Positions 51,247 through 58,539 of a DNA stretch of 64,000 bases are shown here, piece by piece. The position numbers and the translations under genes are program-made. Every line of letters begins with the position of its first letter. Within the stretch, counting starts at the first letter, position 1. Source of the DNA: Novosphingobium sp. PC22D (GTDB lineage Bacteria; Pseudomonadota; Alphaproteobacteria; Sphingomonadales; Sphingomonadaceae); contig NZ_MWMO01000019.1 in assembly GCF_002556635.1 (NCBI RefSeq), positions 1 to 64,000 on the forward strand, in the 5' to 3' direction. The notes under the pieces were generated by a model. The model saw nothing but the letters and a program-made list of their open reading frames with translations. It made no database searches and was not told where the DNA came from.

Positions 51247-51329
51247 CCGTGCAGCCATTGCAGCAGGTTGCCGCCGATCACGTAGACCAGCAGGGCGAGT
51301 AGGATCGAGGCTTCGGTGCGGGCGGTCAT
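51243..51329 (-). CDS. Candidate 28-residue transmembrane peptide
   Basis: The minus strand from ATG 51329 to TAG 51243 encodes 28 residues: a short polar start 'MTARTEAS', one hydrophobic helix 'ILLALLVYVIGGNLLQWL' and 'HG'. It overlaps the end of the mosaic gene on the other strand by 4 bp. No strong ribosome site is seen. It could be a holin-like or toxin-like peptide, or chance. Listed because the helix is well formed and has a sensible start and stop. Confidence 0.35.
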   Translation of the reverse strand: MTARTEASILLALLVYVIGGNLLQWLHG

Positions 51330-51767
51330 AGGTTGGGCCTACCGATCTCGACATGGACATCTGCGGAGACATCTTCGGATATTTCAATTCGCCAACGGTA
51401 GTAAACCAGATTTAGCGAGTCCCGCCAAGGGGTTAGCCATGAGGTGTTTACGACTGATAAGTGAAGTGGGGACCGAGTCGTTACCTCGGCCCCCATCATT
51501 CCACCATTGATTACGCGGCAATCGCCGGTTGGAATGAGCGAATTACGCCCGAGAACCCTACTCGGATCGACTCAGAGGTCAATGCGGTTGCGATAGTCGG
51601 AACGTTTATTGCTATGGCAGTGATATTGATAACCTATGATCTCAAGCACCCAGGAGGAGATATCAGCCGGTCTACACCTGATTTGGGAAAGAAAGTATGT
51701 ATTGGGCAAGCGCCTAGAGTCGTTTCGACATCTCGAAGAACCGGCTGATTCCGGTACACTGGGGACG
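51330..51767. other. Gene-poor stretch between the island start and the IS stack
   Basis: About 440 bp with lower GC than its surroundings. The longest plausible plus-strand frame (51461-51748, 95 codons) contains one hydrophobic segment 'VNAVAIVGTFIAMAVILITY' but lacks a ribosome site and any family resemblance, and its tail is low quality. I see no gene that can be supported. Confidence 0.5.
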
Positions 51768-51957
51768 TCAAGGCGCGCGAGTGGGCGACCAGAAGGCCTT
51801 ATCGGCCCAGACGCTGGAGCCGGTGTCATCCTTGCTGACCACGTCTGCGAGCTGAGCGCCGTCGTGGCCATTGGCCGCGCTCGCGTCCCAAGTGCGGATG
51901 AGATCATGGGCACGATCTATGCCTATGCGACTCTTGTAGCCTAACATCGGGATGGCG
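51768..51957 (-). pseudogene. IS5-family transposase, C-terminal fragment
   Basis: The minus-strand frame reads 'LGYKSRIGIDRAHDLIRTWD', 'ASAANGHDGAQLADVVSKDD' and 'TGSSVWADKAF', which is the DDE-domain core of IS5-family (IS1031/ISL2-like) transposases around the second and third acidic residues. It breaks off at 'WSPTRAP' where the family continues, and its 5' side ends at the inverted repeat of an IS256-family element. The matching N-terminal half lies at 55047-55460. Confidence 0.8.
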
Positions 51958-52081
51958 GGGAGTGTCAGCAATTTTGTGCGCGGGGCCGGTTACCGTCATC
52001 AGATGACGAACCTTTCGCCGAAGATCACGGCGAACTGGGGCTTTGCTTCTGACCACTCGCGCGGTGGCCGTTCCATTCCTC
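51958..52081 (-). mobile_element. Remnant of an older IS256-family element (transposase 3' end and terminal repeat)
   Basis: GGGAGTGTCAGCAATTTTG opens a diverged copy of the IS256 terminal repeat, followed by about 100 bp nearly identical to the 3' end of the intact IS256 transposase that starts at 52112 (same 'GCCGAAGATCACGGCGAAC' text). It is cut at 52081 by the second IS256 element and resumes at 54965. Confidence 0.85.
52074..52081. repeat. 8-bp target-site duplication, left copy (CATTCCTC)
   Basis: CATTCCTC immediately precedes the left terminal repeat of the inner IS256 element; the identical octamer follows its right end at 54965-54972. IS256-family transposition duplicates 8 or 9 bp. 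Confidence 0.9.
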
Positions 52082-52111
52082 GGGCCTGTCAGTAATTTTG
52101 TGCGCGAGGCC
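52082..52111 (+). repeat. IS256 terminal inverted repeat, left
   Basis: 30 bp, starting GGGCCTGTCAG; perfect reverse complement of the right repeat. Confidence 0.93.
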
Positions 52112-52122
52112 GATTGTCGTCA

Positions 52123-52323
52123 TCAGATGACGAACCTTTCGCCGAAGATCACGGCGAACTGGGTCTTTGCCTCCGACCACTCGCGCGGCGGCCGTTTCCA
52201 TTCCTCGGCGGCCTTGTTGAGCACGAGGTATAGCAGCTTCATCGCGGCATCGTCACCGGGGAAGTGACCGCGGGTTCGAACCGCACGTCGCAGCTTCGAG
52301 TTCAGCGCCTCGATCGCGTTGGT
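52123..52323 (-). pseudogene. IS256-family transposase, C-terminal part
   Basis: The minus-strand frame reads 'TNAIEALNSKLRRAVRTRG', 'HFPGDDAAMKLLYLVLNKAA' and 'EEWKRPPREWSEAKTQFAVI', then 'FGERFVI' and stop. This is the C-terminal 66 residues of a mutator-type IS256 transposase, including the conserved 'NAIE' glutamate of the DDE triad. Upstream sequence belongs to the IS110. Confidence 0.93.
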
Positions 52324-52356
52324 AACCGGTATGAGGACGTCGGTGCCGAAGTTCCT

Positions 52357-52376
52357 TCTGCGACTCACGGGTTGCG
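52357..52376 (+). repeat. Direct repeat copy 1 in the IS110 left end
   Basis: TCTGCGACTCAC followed by GGGTTGCG. The first 12 nt are identical to copy 2 at 52479 and the tail differs by a small change. Confidence 0.85.
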
Positions 52377-52478
52377 GCATATGGTGCGACCATCCGGGAC
52401 AGAGGCACCGGGAGCACGAATGTGCGGGCAGGTCGATGTACTCGATGAGCTGCGAGCTCGTGTTAGTAGCTGACCGCC

Positions 52479-52499
52479 TCTGCGACTCACCCGGTTGCG
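52479..52499 (+). repeat. Direct repeat copy 2 in the IS110 left end
   Basis: TCTGCGACTCAC followed by CCGGTTGCG, 122 bp after copy 1. The segment GCGACTC of both copies also occurs inverted (GAGTCGC) at 53844-53850 in the right end. Confidence 0.85.
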
Positions 52500-52568
52500 C
52501 TGCGAGCGCGGATCCGTAGTTGTCGTGTCGCCCGCCGCTCCCGTCACTTTGGCTGACAGGAGGCGTTG

Positions 52569-53795
52569 ATGCGGCGCGTCATTGGCATTGATATCCACCG
52601 CACCTTTGGCGAGGTGGTGATTTGGGAGGAAGGCCGGCTCAGGAATGCCGGACGGGTCGATATGACCCGGACGGCGCTGGAGGGTTTCGGCAAAGGACTG
52701 AGATCTACCGACGAGGTCGTGATCGAGGCAACGGGCAACTGTATGGCGGTTTCGCGGGTGCTCTCGCCGTTTGTGGCCCGGGTAGTGATCGCCAATCCGC
52801 TTCAGGTGAAGGCGATCGCGCATGCGCATGTGAAGACCGACAAGATCGATGCAGGCACGCTGGCGAGTTTGCATGCAGCCGGCTACCTGCCGGAAATCTG
52901 GACACCGGATGCAGCGACAGAGCGGATGCGCCGGCTTGCTGCCCGGCGATTTCAAATCGTCCGGCACCGCACGCGGATCAAGAACGAGGTGCATTCGATC
53001 CTGCACGCTCACCTGATCCCGCGCTGTCCGCATGCCGATCTGTTCAGCACCGTTGGCCGTGCCTGGCTGTTGCGCCAGCCCGTGCCGGAAGACGAACGTG
53101 GCGCTATCGAGCGACACATTCGCGAGCTCGACCGCCTGACTGACGATTTGGCAGCCGTCGACAAGGAAATCGCCGGCGACGCGCTCGACGATGACGCAAT
53201 TGCCAGATTGCTCACCATCACGGGCATCAATCTGACCGTGGCAGCGGGGATTGTGGCAGCAATCGGCGACATCAATCGCTTCTCGAGCCCGCAAAAGCTG
53301 GTGAGCTACTTCGGCCTCAACCCGCGGGTGCGCCAGTCGGGGCTTGGCGCGGCTCACCATGGGCGGATCAGCAAGGTCGGACGCAGCCACGTCAGAGCGA
53401 TGCTGGTCGAGGCGGCATGGGCGGCCGCCAAAACGCCTGGGCCGCTGCATGCATTCTTCGTCCGCATCCGGGCCAAGCGTGGCCATCAGGTGGCGGCCGT
53501 CGCCTTGGCGCGCAAGCTGACGGTTCTGTGCTGGCATCTGCTGACCAAGCAGACCGATTATCGCTGGGCGCGCCCAGCGCTGATCGCCAACAAGCGTCGG
53601 GCCATGGAACTCAAGGCCGGAAAACCGCAGAAGAAGGGCAACAAGCCCGGCCCAGCTTACGCCTACAACGTCAGGGCATTGCGCGATCAGGAAATGGATA
53701 TCGCCCGCCATGCCGAGCAGGCCTATGAGCAGTTCGTTGCCCAGTGGGAGACAAAGCCAAAGGTGCGCGGACGCTCCAAACCGGCAGGACTGTGA
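52569..53795 (+). CDS. IS110-family transposase (DEDD recombinase)
   Basis: A 408-residue enzyme from ATG 52569, with AGGAGG 5 nt upstream. The RuvC-like DEDD domain shows 'VIGIDIHRTFGEVVIW' (Asp), 'EVVIEATGNCMAVSRVL' (Glu) and 'VKTDKIDAGTLASLHAAGYL' (Asp pair region). A helical linker leads to the Transposase_20 domain with 'LTITGINLTVAAGIVAAIGD' and 'FSSPQKLVSYFGLNPRVRQSG', which contains the proposed catalytic serine. Full family length with no frameshift, so it is probably functional. It lies opposite in orientation to the host IS256 transposase. Confidence 0.95.
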   Translation: MRRVIGIDIHRTFGEVVIWEEGRLRNAGRVDMTRTALEGFGKGLRSTDEVVIEATGNCMAVSRVLSPFVARVVIANPLQVKAIAHAHVKTDKIDAGTLASLHAAGYLPEIWTPDAATERMRRLAARRFQIVRHRTRIKNEVHSILHAHLIPRCPHADLFSTVGRAWLLRQPVPEDERGAIERHIRELDRLTDDLAAVDKEIAGDALDDDAIARLLTITGINLTVAAGIVAAIGDINRFSSPQKLVSYFGLNPRVRQSGLGAAHHGRISKVGRSHVRAMLVEAAWAAAKTPGPLHAFFVRIRAKRGHQVAAVALARKLTVLCWHLLTKQTDYRWARPALIANKRRAMELKAGKPQKKGNKPGPAYAYNVRALRDQEMDIARHAEQAYEQFVAQWETKPKVRGRSKPAGL

Positions 53796-53907
53796 AAAGG
53801 CGGCCTGACGGAACTCGCAGCCTGGGTTCCGCTCTTCGCCACGGAGTCGCCCGCGCGCCACCTCCATAGCACAATTTTCTGCGGCCGGTCTTGTCCATCT
53901 CATCCGT

Positions 53908-54906
53908 GGTATAGATGATCCGACGCACCCCTTCGGGGAACGCAAAGAACGGGATCACCTGGTCCCAGTGCCGCCGCCAGCTCTGGGCGATCGCGGGATG
54001 CCGCTTGCCCCAATGGCCAGCCTCGAACGCGTCGAGCGCCGCCAGGCCGGCCTCGGCGGTGTCGGCGCGATAGACAGCGCGCAACGCCTGGGCGATCGGC
54101 TTACGGTCCTTCCATGACGCAAAGCTCATCGAGTTACGCAGCAGGTGGACGATGCACGTCTGGACCACCGTCTCGGGGAACGCCGCATTGATCGCGTCGG
54201 GGAAGCCCTTGAGGCCATCGACGACCGCGATCAGGATGTCGGCAACGCCGCGATTCTTGAGTTCGTTCATGACGCGCAACCAGAACTTGGCGCCTTCGGT
54301 CTGCTCGATCCAGATGCCCAGGATGTCCTTCGTGCCGTCGGGCAGGATGCCGAGTGCGATGTACACCGCCTTGTTGCGAACGAAGCCCTCGTCGCGGATT
54401 TTGACCCGGATCGCGTCGAAGAACACCAGCGGGTAGCAGGCGTCGAGCGGTCGACCCTGCCACTCCGTGACCGTCTCCAGCACCGCATCGGTGATCGTCG
54501 AGATCAGGTCGGGCGATACGTCGATGCCGTACAGCTCCTCAAGATGCCCGCGGATTTCGCGCACCGTCATCCCGCGCGCGTACATCGACACGATCTTGTC
54601 GTCGAAGTCCGGGAACCGCCGCTGGTATTTGGCGATCAACTTGGGATCGAACGTGCCCGCCCGGTCGCGCGGAACGTCCAGCGTCACCTTCGAGGTCCCC
54701 GTCAGCATCGTCTTGCGCGACGAGCCGTTGCGCCGGTTCATTGCGCCTTCGGCGCTCTCGGCTTCCAGATGGTCTTCCAGCTCCGCCGACAGCATCCGCT
54801 CCGACAAAGCCTTCTTCAACTCGTCGAGCAGCCCGTCCTTCGCGAACAAATCCTGCGGATCACGACCAGCCAGCAGCTGGTCCAGCATGTCCTTGTCGAT
54901 CGCCAT
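53908..54906 (-). pseudogene. IS256-family transposase, N-terminal part
   Basis: From ATG 54906 ('MAIDKDMLDQLLAGRDPQD') the frame covers 333 residues of a mutator-type transposase: zinc-like N-terminal helices, 'TLDVPRDRAGTFDPKLIAKY', 'VFFDAIRVKIRDEGFVRNKA' (first Asp), 'ILIAVVDGLKGFPDAINAAF' (second Asp), then 'RRIIYT'. It then runs into the IS110 and picks up about 78 unrelated residues before a stop at 53671. The missing Glu-bearing end lies at 52123-52323. Confidence 0.93.
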
Positions 54907-54934
54907 ATCGATGGTCCTTTCTATCCATCTCTAT

Positions 54935-54964
54935 GGCCTCGCGCACAAAATTACTGACAGGCCC
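54935..54964 (-). repeat. IS256 terminal inverted repeat, right
   Basis: 30 bp ending CTGACAGGCCC; pairs perfectly with 52082-52111. Confidence 0.93.
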
Positions 54965-55046
54965 CATTCCTCGGCCGCCTTGTTAAGCACGAGGTATAGC
55001 AGCTTCATCGCGACATCGTCACCCAGGAAGTGCCCCGGGTCCGGAC
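54965..55046 (-). mobile_element. Older IS256 remnant (continuation) with right copy of CATTCCTC
   Basis: The first eight bases (CATTCCTC) are the right target duplication. The sequence continues the older IS256 remnant of 51958-52081: reversed it encodes a diverged 'AMKLLYLVLNKAAEE' segment and a 'VRTRG' start with a 1-nt deletion relative to the intact copy. It ends abruptly against the IS5 fragment, so the 5' part of this element has been lost. Confidence 0.82.
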
Positions 55047-55460
55047 TGCCGATACGACCGTGGCGTCGATGATCTGGCCGCCCATAGCGAGATAGCCCCG
55101 GTCGGAGAGGGCTGCATCGAACCTGGCGAAGAGCTTATCGATCGCGTTGGCCTTCACCAGCCTCTCGCGGAATACCCGTACCGTCGTCGCGTCGGGCACG
55201 GTACCATCGAGCCCCAGAGCCAGGAATCGCTGGATAGGCAAGCGATCCTTGATCTGGCACTCGGTCGCCTCGTCAGACAGCAAGTAGAGCGCCTGCAGCA
55301 CCAGGACCTTGAACATGAGGACCGGATCGAATGGGAGCCTGCCGCTCTTGCCGCGCGCACTGCGATGCAAGGCTGCCACCAGCTGATCTCGGAAAACCTC
55401 GAAATCCACGACGGCCGCTAGACGCTCAAGCGGATCACCTGCCGCGCTCAGCCGACCCAA
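55047..55460 (-). pseudogene. IS5-family transposase, N-terminal fragment
   Basis: The minus-strand frame reads 'RLSAAGDPLERLAAVVDFEV', 'LPFDPVLMFKVLVLQALYLL', 'LALGLDGTVPDATTVRVFRE' and 'LSDRGYLAMGGQIIDATVVS', which is the N-terminal half of an IS5-family transposase including the first DDE aspartate region ('QIIDATVV'). It then reads into the IS256 remnant ('VRTRG'). The upstream codon is a TTG without ribosome site and a stop lies just before, so the N-terminus is also damaged. About 60 residues between this piece and 51768-51957 are missing. Confidence 0.85.
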
Positions 55461-55633
55461 GCAATATCTCCATCCGTCTCGACGAATGTATCGCTAAAAC
55501 GCCAGTCTGCACATTGAGTGGTGAAGGCTCAGAGGTTCAATTTCCCTCCTCCTGACAGGCACATCAGGCGAAGGGTTGTGCCGCGCGCGCTTCGGCGGCA
55601 AGGATCGCCGCGCAACTGAGAGAGGGAAATGCC

Positions 55634-56434
55634 GTGCCCGGGCGCTACGAATCCTACCAAGCCTTGTCGGTCACCTTGCGCGACCACGTCCTGACCGTGA
55701 CGCTGGACAATCCGCCCCTGAACGCGATGACCCCGCAAACGCACGACGAACTGGCACGGATCTGGTCCGACGCCGGGGCCGATCCCGATGTGCGCTGCAT
55801 CGTCTTCACCGGTAGCGGCGAGCGGGCCTTCAGCGCCGGCGGCGACCTCAACGGGATGGTCGAGACCTTTGGTGATCGCGGCCACTGGCAAGTCAGCATG
55901 GTGGAGGCGCGCGCGATCATCCTCGGCATGCTCGAATGCCCCAAGCCGATCGTCGCGCGGATCAACGGTCATGCCATGGGGCTGGGCGCCAGCCTCGCGC
56001 TCGCCGCCGACATCACGATCATGGCCGAGGACGCGCGAATCGCCGATCCGCACGTGAACGTGGGCCTGGCGACAGGCGACGGGGGCGCGCTGCTGTGGCC
56101 CGATCTCGTCGGACTGGTCGAGGCCCGCCGCCACCTGCTCACCGGCGATCCGCTGACCGGAGCCGAGGCCGCCGCCAAGGGCCTGATCACCGAGGCGAGC
56201 ACGCGCGAAGACCTCGATGCGGCGGTCGAGCGCTGGGTGAAGGGGCTGCTCGCCAAGTCGCCCGCCGCGGTGCAGACGACCAAGCAGGCGCTCAACCTCG
56301 AACTTGTCGACAAGGCGCGACGCTACATGGGCGAGATGCTGCGGTTGGAAACGAAGTCCTGGGAATCGCCGCATCATCTCGAGGCGGTCAAGGCGATCCT
56401 CGAAAAGCGCGAGCCGGACTTCTCGGATTCCTGA
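55634..56434 (+). CDS. Enoyl-CoA hydratase/isomerase family protein
   Basis: A 266-residue crotonase-fold protein from GTG 55634 (GAGAGG upstream). 'DNPPLNAMTPQTHDELARIW', oxyanion-hole segments 'AFSAGGDLNGMVETF' and 'NGHAMGLGASLALAADITIM', and 'DPHVNVGLATGDGGALLWP'. In classical hydratases a catalytic Glu lies where this protein has 'GDGG', so the exact reaction (hydratase, isomerase or thioesterase-like) is uncertain. It is convergent with an acyl-CoA ligase 81 bp away; together they suggest CoA-dependent breakdown of a carboxylic acid. First intact gene after the IS stack. Confidence 0.88.
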   Translation: MPGRYESYQALSVTLRDHVLTVTLDNPPLNAMTPQTHDELARIWSDAGADPDVRCIVFTGSGERAFSAGGDLNGMVETFGDRGHWQVSMVEARAIILGMLECPKPIVARINGHAMGLGASLALAADITIMAEDARIADPHVNVGLATGDGGALLWPDLVGLVEARRHLLTGDPLTGAEAAAKGLITEASTREDLDAAVERWVKGLLAKSPAAVQTTKQALNLELVDKARRYMGEMLRLETKSWESPHHLEAVKAILEKREPDFSDS

Positions 56435-56515
56435 CCAGCGATGTGTCCGACCCGGCGCGCGGTTGCGCGCCGGAAGCGGACGCGGCGGTACGGCCACGCG
56501 GACGGATCGGTTGCG

Positions 56516-58150
56516 CTATGACCCTTCGGCTTCGACCAGCGCCTTGATCTCGGCCCGCAGCAGGTCCTTGCGGATCTTGCCCGAGGCGGTCGCGGGAAGT
56601 TCGTCGCGGAACTCGAAGCGCTCGGGGATCTTCTGCCTGGCAAGGCCGCTCGCTTCGACGTACCCGACGAGCTGCGCCGCGTCGCGCGTCTCGCCACTCG
56701 GCACGATATAGGCGCACACACCTTCGCCGAGCCGCGCATGGGGCATCGCCACGACCGCCGCCGTGCCGACGTCGGGATGGCCGTGGAGCACGTCCTCGAT
56801 CTCCTTGGCCGACAGGTTCTCGCCGCCCCGGATGATCAGGTCCTTCTTGCGCCCGGTGATCGTGATCGCGCCTTCGGGCGAGAGCACGCCGAGGTCGCCG
56901 GTCCGGAAATAGCCCTCCGCGGTGATCGCCTCGCGCGTCTGGCCGGCATCGGCATAACCCAGCATCATCGCCGGGCCGCGCACCAGGATCTCGCCTTCCG
57001 AGCCGAGGGGAAGCGCGTTGTCGTCGGCATCGACGATACGCACGTCGTAATCGACCACCTTGCCGTCGGTCGTGGCGGCGAGGCGCTCGTCCCGAGGCCA
57101 GCCAAAGCTGACGAGCGGGACCTCGGAGGCGCCGAACACGCGGAAAGCCTTGCAGGCGTCGAAGGCACTGTTGGCCTCCGGGATCAGGTCGTTGGGAACC
57201 GCCGCGCCGCCGCAGGCGAAGAAGCGCAGGCCGGGCAGGCGCTGCCCCGCCGCGCGGGCCGCCGCCGCGAGCTCGACGAGGAACGGCGTGGCCGCGATCG
57301 TGGCGACGACCGCGTAGCGGTCTATCAGCGCGATCGCGTCCGCCGCGCTCCAGCTCTCCATCAGGATCGTGCGCGTTCCCACGCACAGCGGCGCCTCGAG
57401 ACCGTTCGCGTAGCCCGAGATGTGCGTGACCGGCGAGGGCATCAGCAGCGGCTCGCCCGAGAGCAGTCCCCAGAACCGGTAGCTTGCGCCCAGTATCCGC
57501 GGCATCGCCACATGCGAATGGAGCACCCCCTTGGGCCGCCCGGTGGTGCCCGAGGTATAGAGCACCATCTTCACTCCGAACGGATCGACGCGGGGCCGCG
57601 CGAAGCCGCGACCGCGCCCTTGCGCGACCAGCGCGGCATAATCGTCCGCACCCGCGCCGCGCACGGTAAAGACATGGGCAAGTTCGGGCAGACGCTCGCG
57701 CAGTCGGCGCGCCATCGCGCCGAAATCGAACTTGCGGAAGGTCCCCGCGACGAAGATGGCACGGGCGCCGCAATCCTCGAGCATCAGCGAGACTTCATGG
57801 TCGCGGTAGATCGGCACGATCGGGTTGATCACGAAGCCCGACATCGCGGCCGCCAGATTGATCACGATCGTCTCGCGCCAGTTCGGCACCTGGAACGCGA
57901 TCACGTCGCCGGGACGCAGCCCCCGCTCATGCAGCGCGGCGCTGAGCGCCTCCGCCTCGGCCACGATCTCGGCGCGGGTGAACATGGCATCGCGATCGAC
58001 AAGCGCCACGAAATCGGGATCGGCCTCGGCGAGTTCGTCGGCGTGCTGGGCCAGCGTTCGCTCGTCGAAAGCGCCGCCTTCGATCCACTCCGCCAGATGG
58101 CGCGGCGGCTCTTTGAGAAGAGATTGCGGGCGGGTCGCGGAGATAGCCAT
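56516..58150 (-). CDS. AMP-dependent acyl-CoA synthetase/ligase
   Basis: A 544-residue ANL-superfamily enzyme from ATG 58150 (a GTG at 58156 is also in frame). Phosphate loop 'LYTSGTTGRPKGVLHSHV', acyl/adenine motif 'FRVFGASEVPLVSFG', 'YFRTGDLGVLSPEGAITITG', hinge 'GRKKDLIIRGGENLSAKEIE' and catalytic Lys in 'ATASGKIRKDLLR'. It activates a carboxylate through an acyl-adenylate to its CoA thioester; cyclohexanecarboxylate/fatty-acid-like subgroup is suggested but not provable. It pairs with the convergent hydratase. Confidence 0.92.
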   Translation of the reverse strand: MAISATRPQSLLKEPPRHLAEWIEGGAFDERTLAQHADELAEADPDFVALVDRDAMFTRAEIVAEAEALSAALHERGLRPGDVIAFQVPNWRETIVINLAAAMSGFVINPIVPIYRDHEVSLMLEDCGARAIFVAGTFRKFDFGAMARRLRERLPELAHVFTVRGAGADDYAALVAQGRGRGFARPRVDPFGVKMVLYTSGTTGRPKGVLHSHVAMPRILGASYRFWGLLSGEPLLMPSPVTHISGYANGLEAPLCVGTRTILMESWSAADAIALIDRYAVVATIAATPFLVELAAAARAAGQRLPGLRFFACGGAAVPNDLIPEANSAFDACKAFRVFGASEVPLVSFGWPRDERLAATTDGKVVDYDVRIVDADDNALPLGSEGEILVRGPAMMLGYADAGQTREAITAEGYFRTGDLGVLSPEGAITITGRKKDLIIRGGENLSAKEIEDVLHGHPDVGTAAVVAMPHARLGEGVCAYIVPSGETRDAAQLVGYVEASGLARQKIPERFEFRDELPATASGKIRKDLLRAEIKALVEAEGS

Positions 58151-58539
58151 TGTCACGCAATGCGCCCGCGCGAGCGTCCGTCCAACTGTTCAATGTACCA
58201 ATATCGCGGGGCCCGGGTCCGCCATCGGCCCGGGCCATCGCTAGCTGGCAGACCAATCCCGAGGTATTCTCACTTGGTGGTCAATGGCCCCGCGGACCGG
58301 TGGCAGGCGGCCCGACGCGAACGGATTCATCCTCTCGAATTCCGACAACATTATGCACGTCCTCGTTGCGCTCGGCGCCGAGGTCTAGACGACGCGCCGC
58401 TGGATCTTCGTGCTCAAGGCCCCGGTCTGACGGGGCTTCCGAGTCGGGGCACGTCGGCGCCCGCCCTCACCTGATCACTTTTCCATTCGGTGCATGTGCT
58501 CCGACGACACCGTCCGACGGCACCTCGTCTGCCGATAGG
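58151..58539. other. Gene-free stretch between the acyl-CoA ligase and the chimeric frame
   Basis: About 390 bp. It holds the upstream region of the ligase and GC-rich sequence with no frame that looks coding. TTCATCCTCTCGAATTCCGAC near 58326 vaguely resembles the tRNA-Pro 3' end but does not align well. Probably degraded mobile DNA. Confidence 0.5.

Larger units (their letters stand above)
52324..52568 (+). ncRNA. Candidate bridge RNA region in the IS110 left end
   Basis: IS110-group elements encode a structured guide (bridge) RNA in the long non-coding DNA before the transposase, with loops that pair to donor and target. This 245-bp left end has the right place and size. It can form hairpins GGTGC/GCACC (52383-52409), GCAC/GTGC (52413-52424), GAGCT/AGCTC (52445-52461) and GCGC/GCGC (52497-52509). 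CCGGTT at 52491-52496 complements AACCGG at the element's own left tip (52324-52329), a possible donor-guide match. RNA ends are not determined. Confidence 0.6.
52324..53905 (+). mobile_element. IS110-family insertion sequence
   Basis: A 1582-bp element inserted in the IS256 transposase. Its ends are fixed by the host gene: removing 52324-53905 plus one of the two flanking GT dinucleotides (52322-52323, 53906-53907) restores a continuous 399-codon transposase reading 'RIIYTTNAIEALNS'. A duplicated two-base core with no longer target duplication is typical of IS110-family recombination. It has one transposase gene, a 245-bp 5' non-coding end and a 110-bp 3' end. Confidence 0.92.
52082..54964 (-). 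mobile_element. IS256-family insertion sequence, interrupted by an IS110-family element
   Basis: Perfect 30-bp terminal inverted repeats (52082-52111 and 54935-54964, beginning GGGCCTGTCAGTAATTTTG) bound the element, which is flanked by the 8-bp duplication CATTCCTC. Subtracting the internal IS110 leaves 1299 bp, the normal IS256 size. The single minus-strand transposase is split in two by the IS110, so the element is probably immobile unless complemented. Confidence 0.93.

Noticed and set aside
51461..51748. 95-codon plus-strand frame with a hydrophobic segment
   Set aside because: No ribosome site, no recognisable family and a low-quality tail; left as gene-free DNA.
52444..52449. GATGAG in the IS110 left end as a left donor guide for CTCATC at the right tip
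   Set aside because: Pairs with the strand opposite to that expected for the left guide in characterised bridge RNAs, and is only 6 nt.
58310..58350. Sequence resembling the 3' end of tRNA-Pro, as a possible far att site
   Set aside because: Only short, gapped similarity (CATCCTCTCG then CCGAC); no continuous match to the tRNA 3' end.
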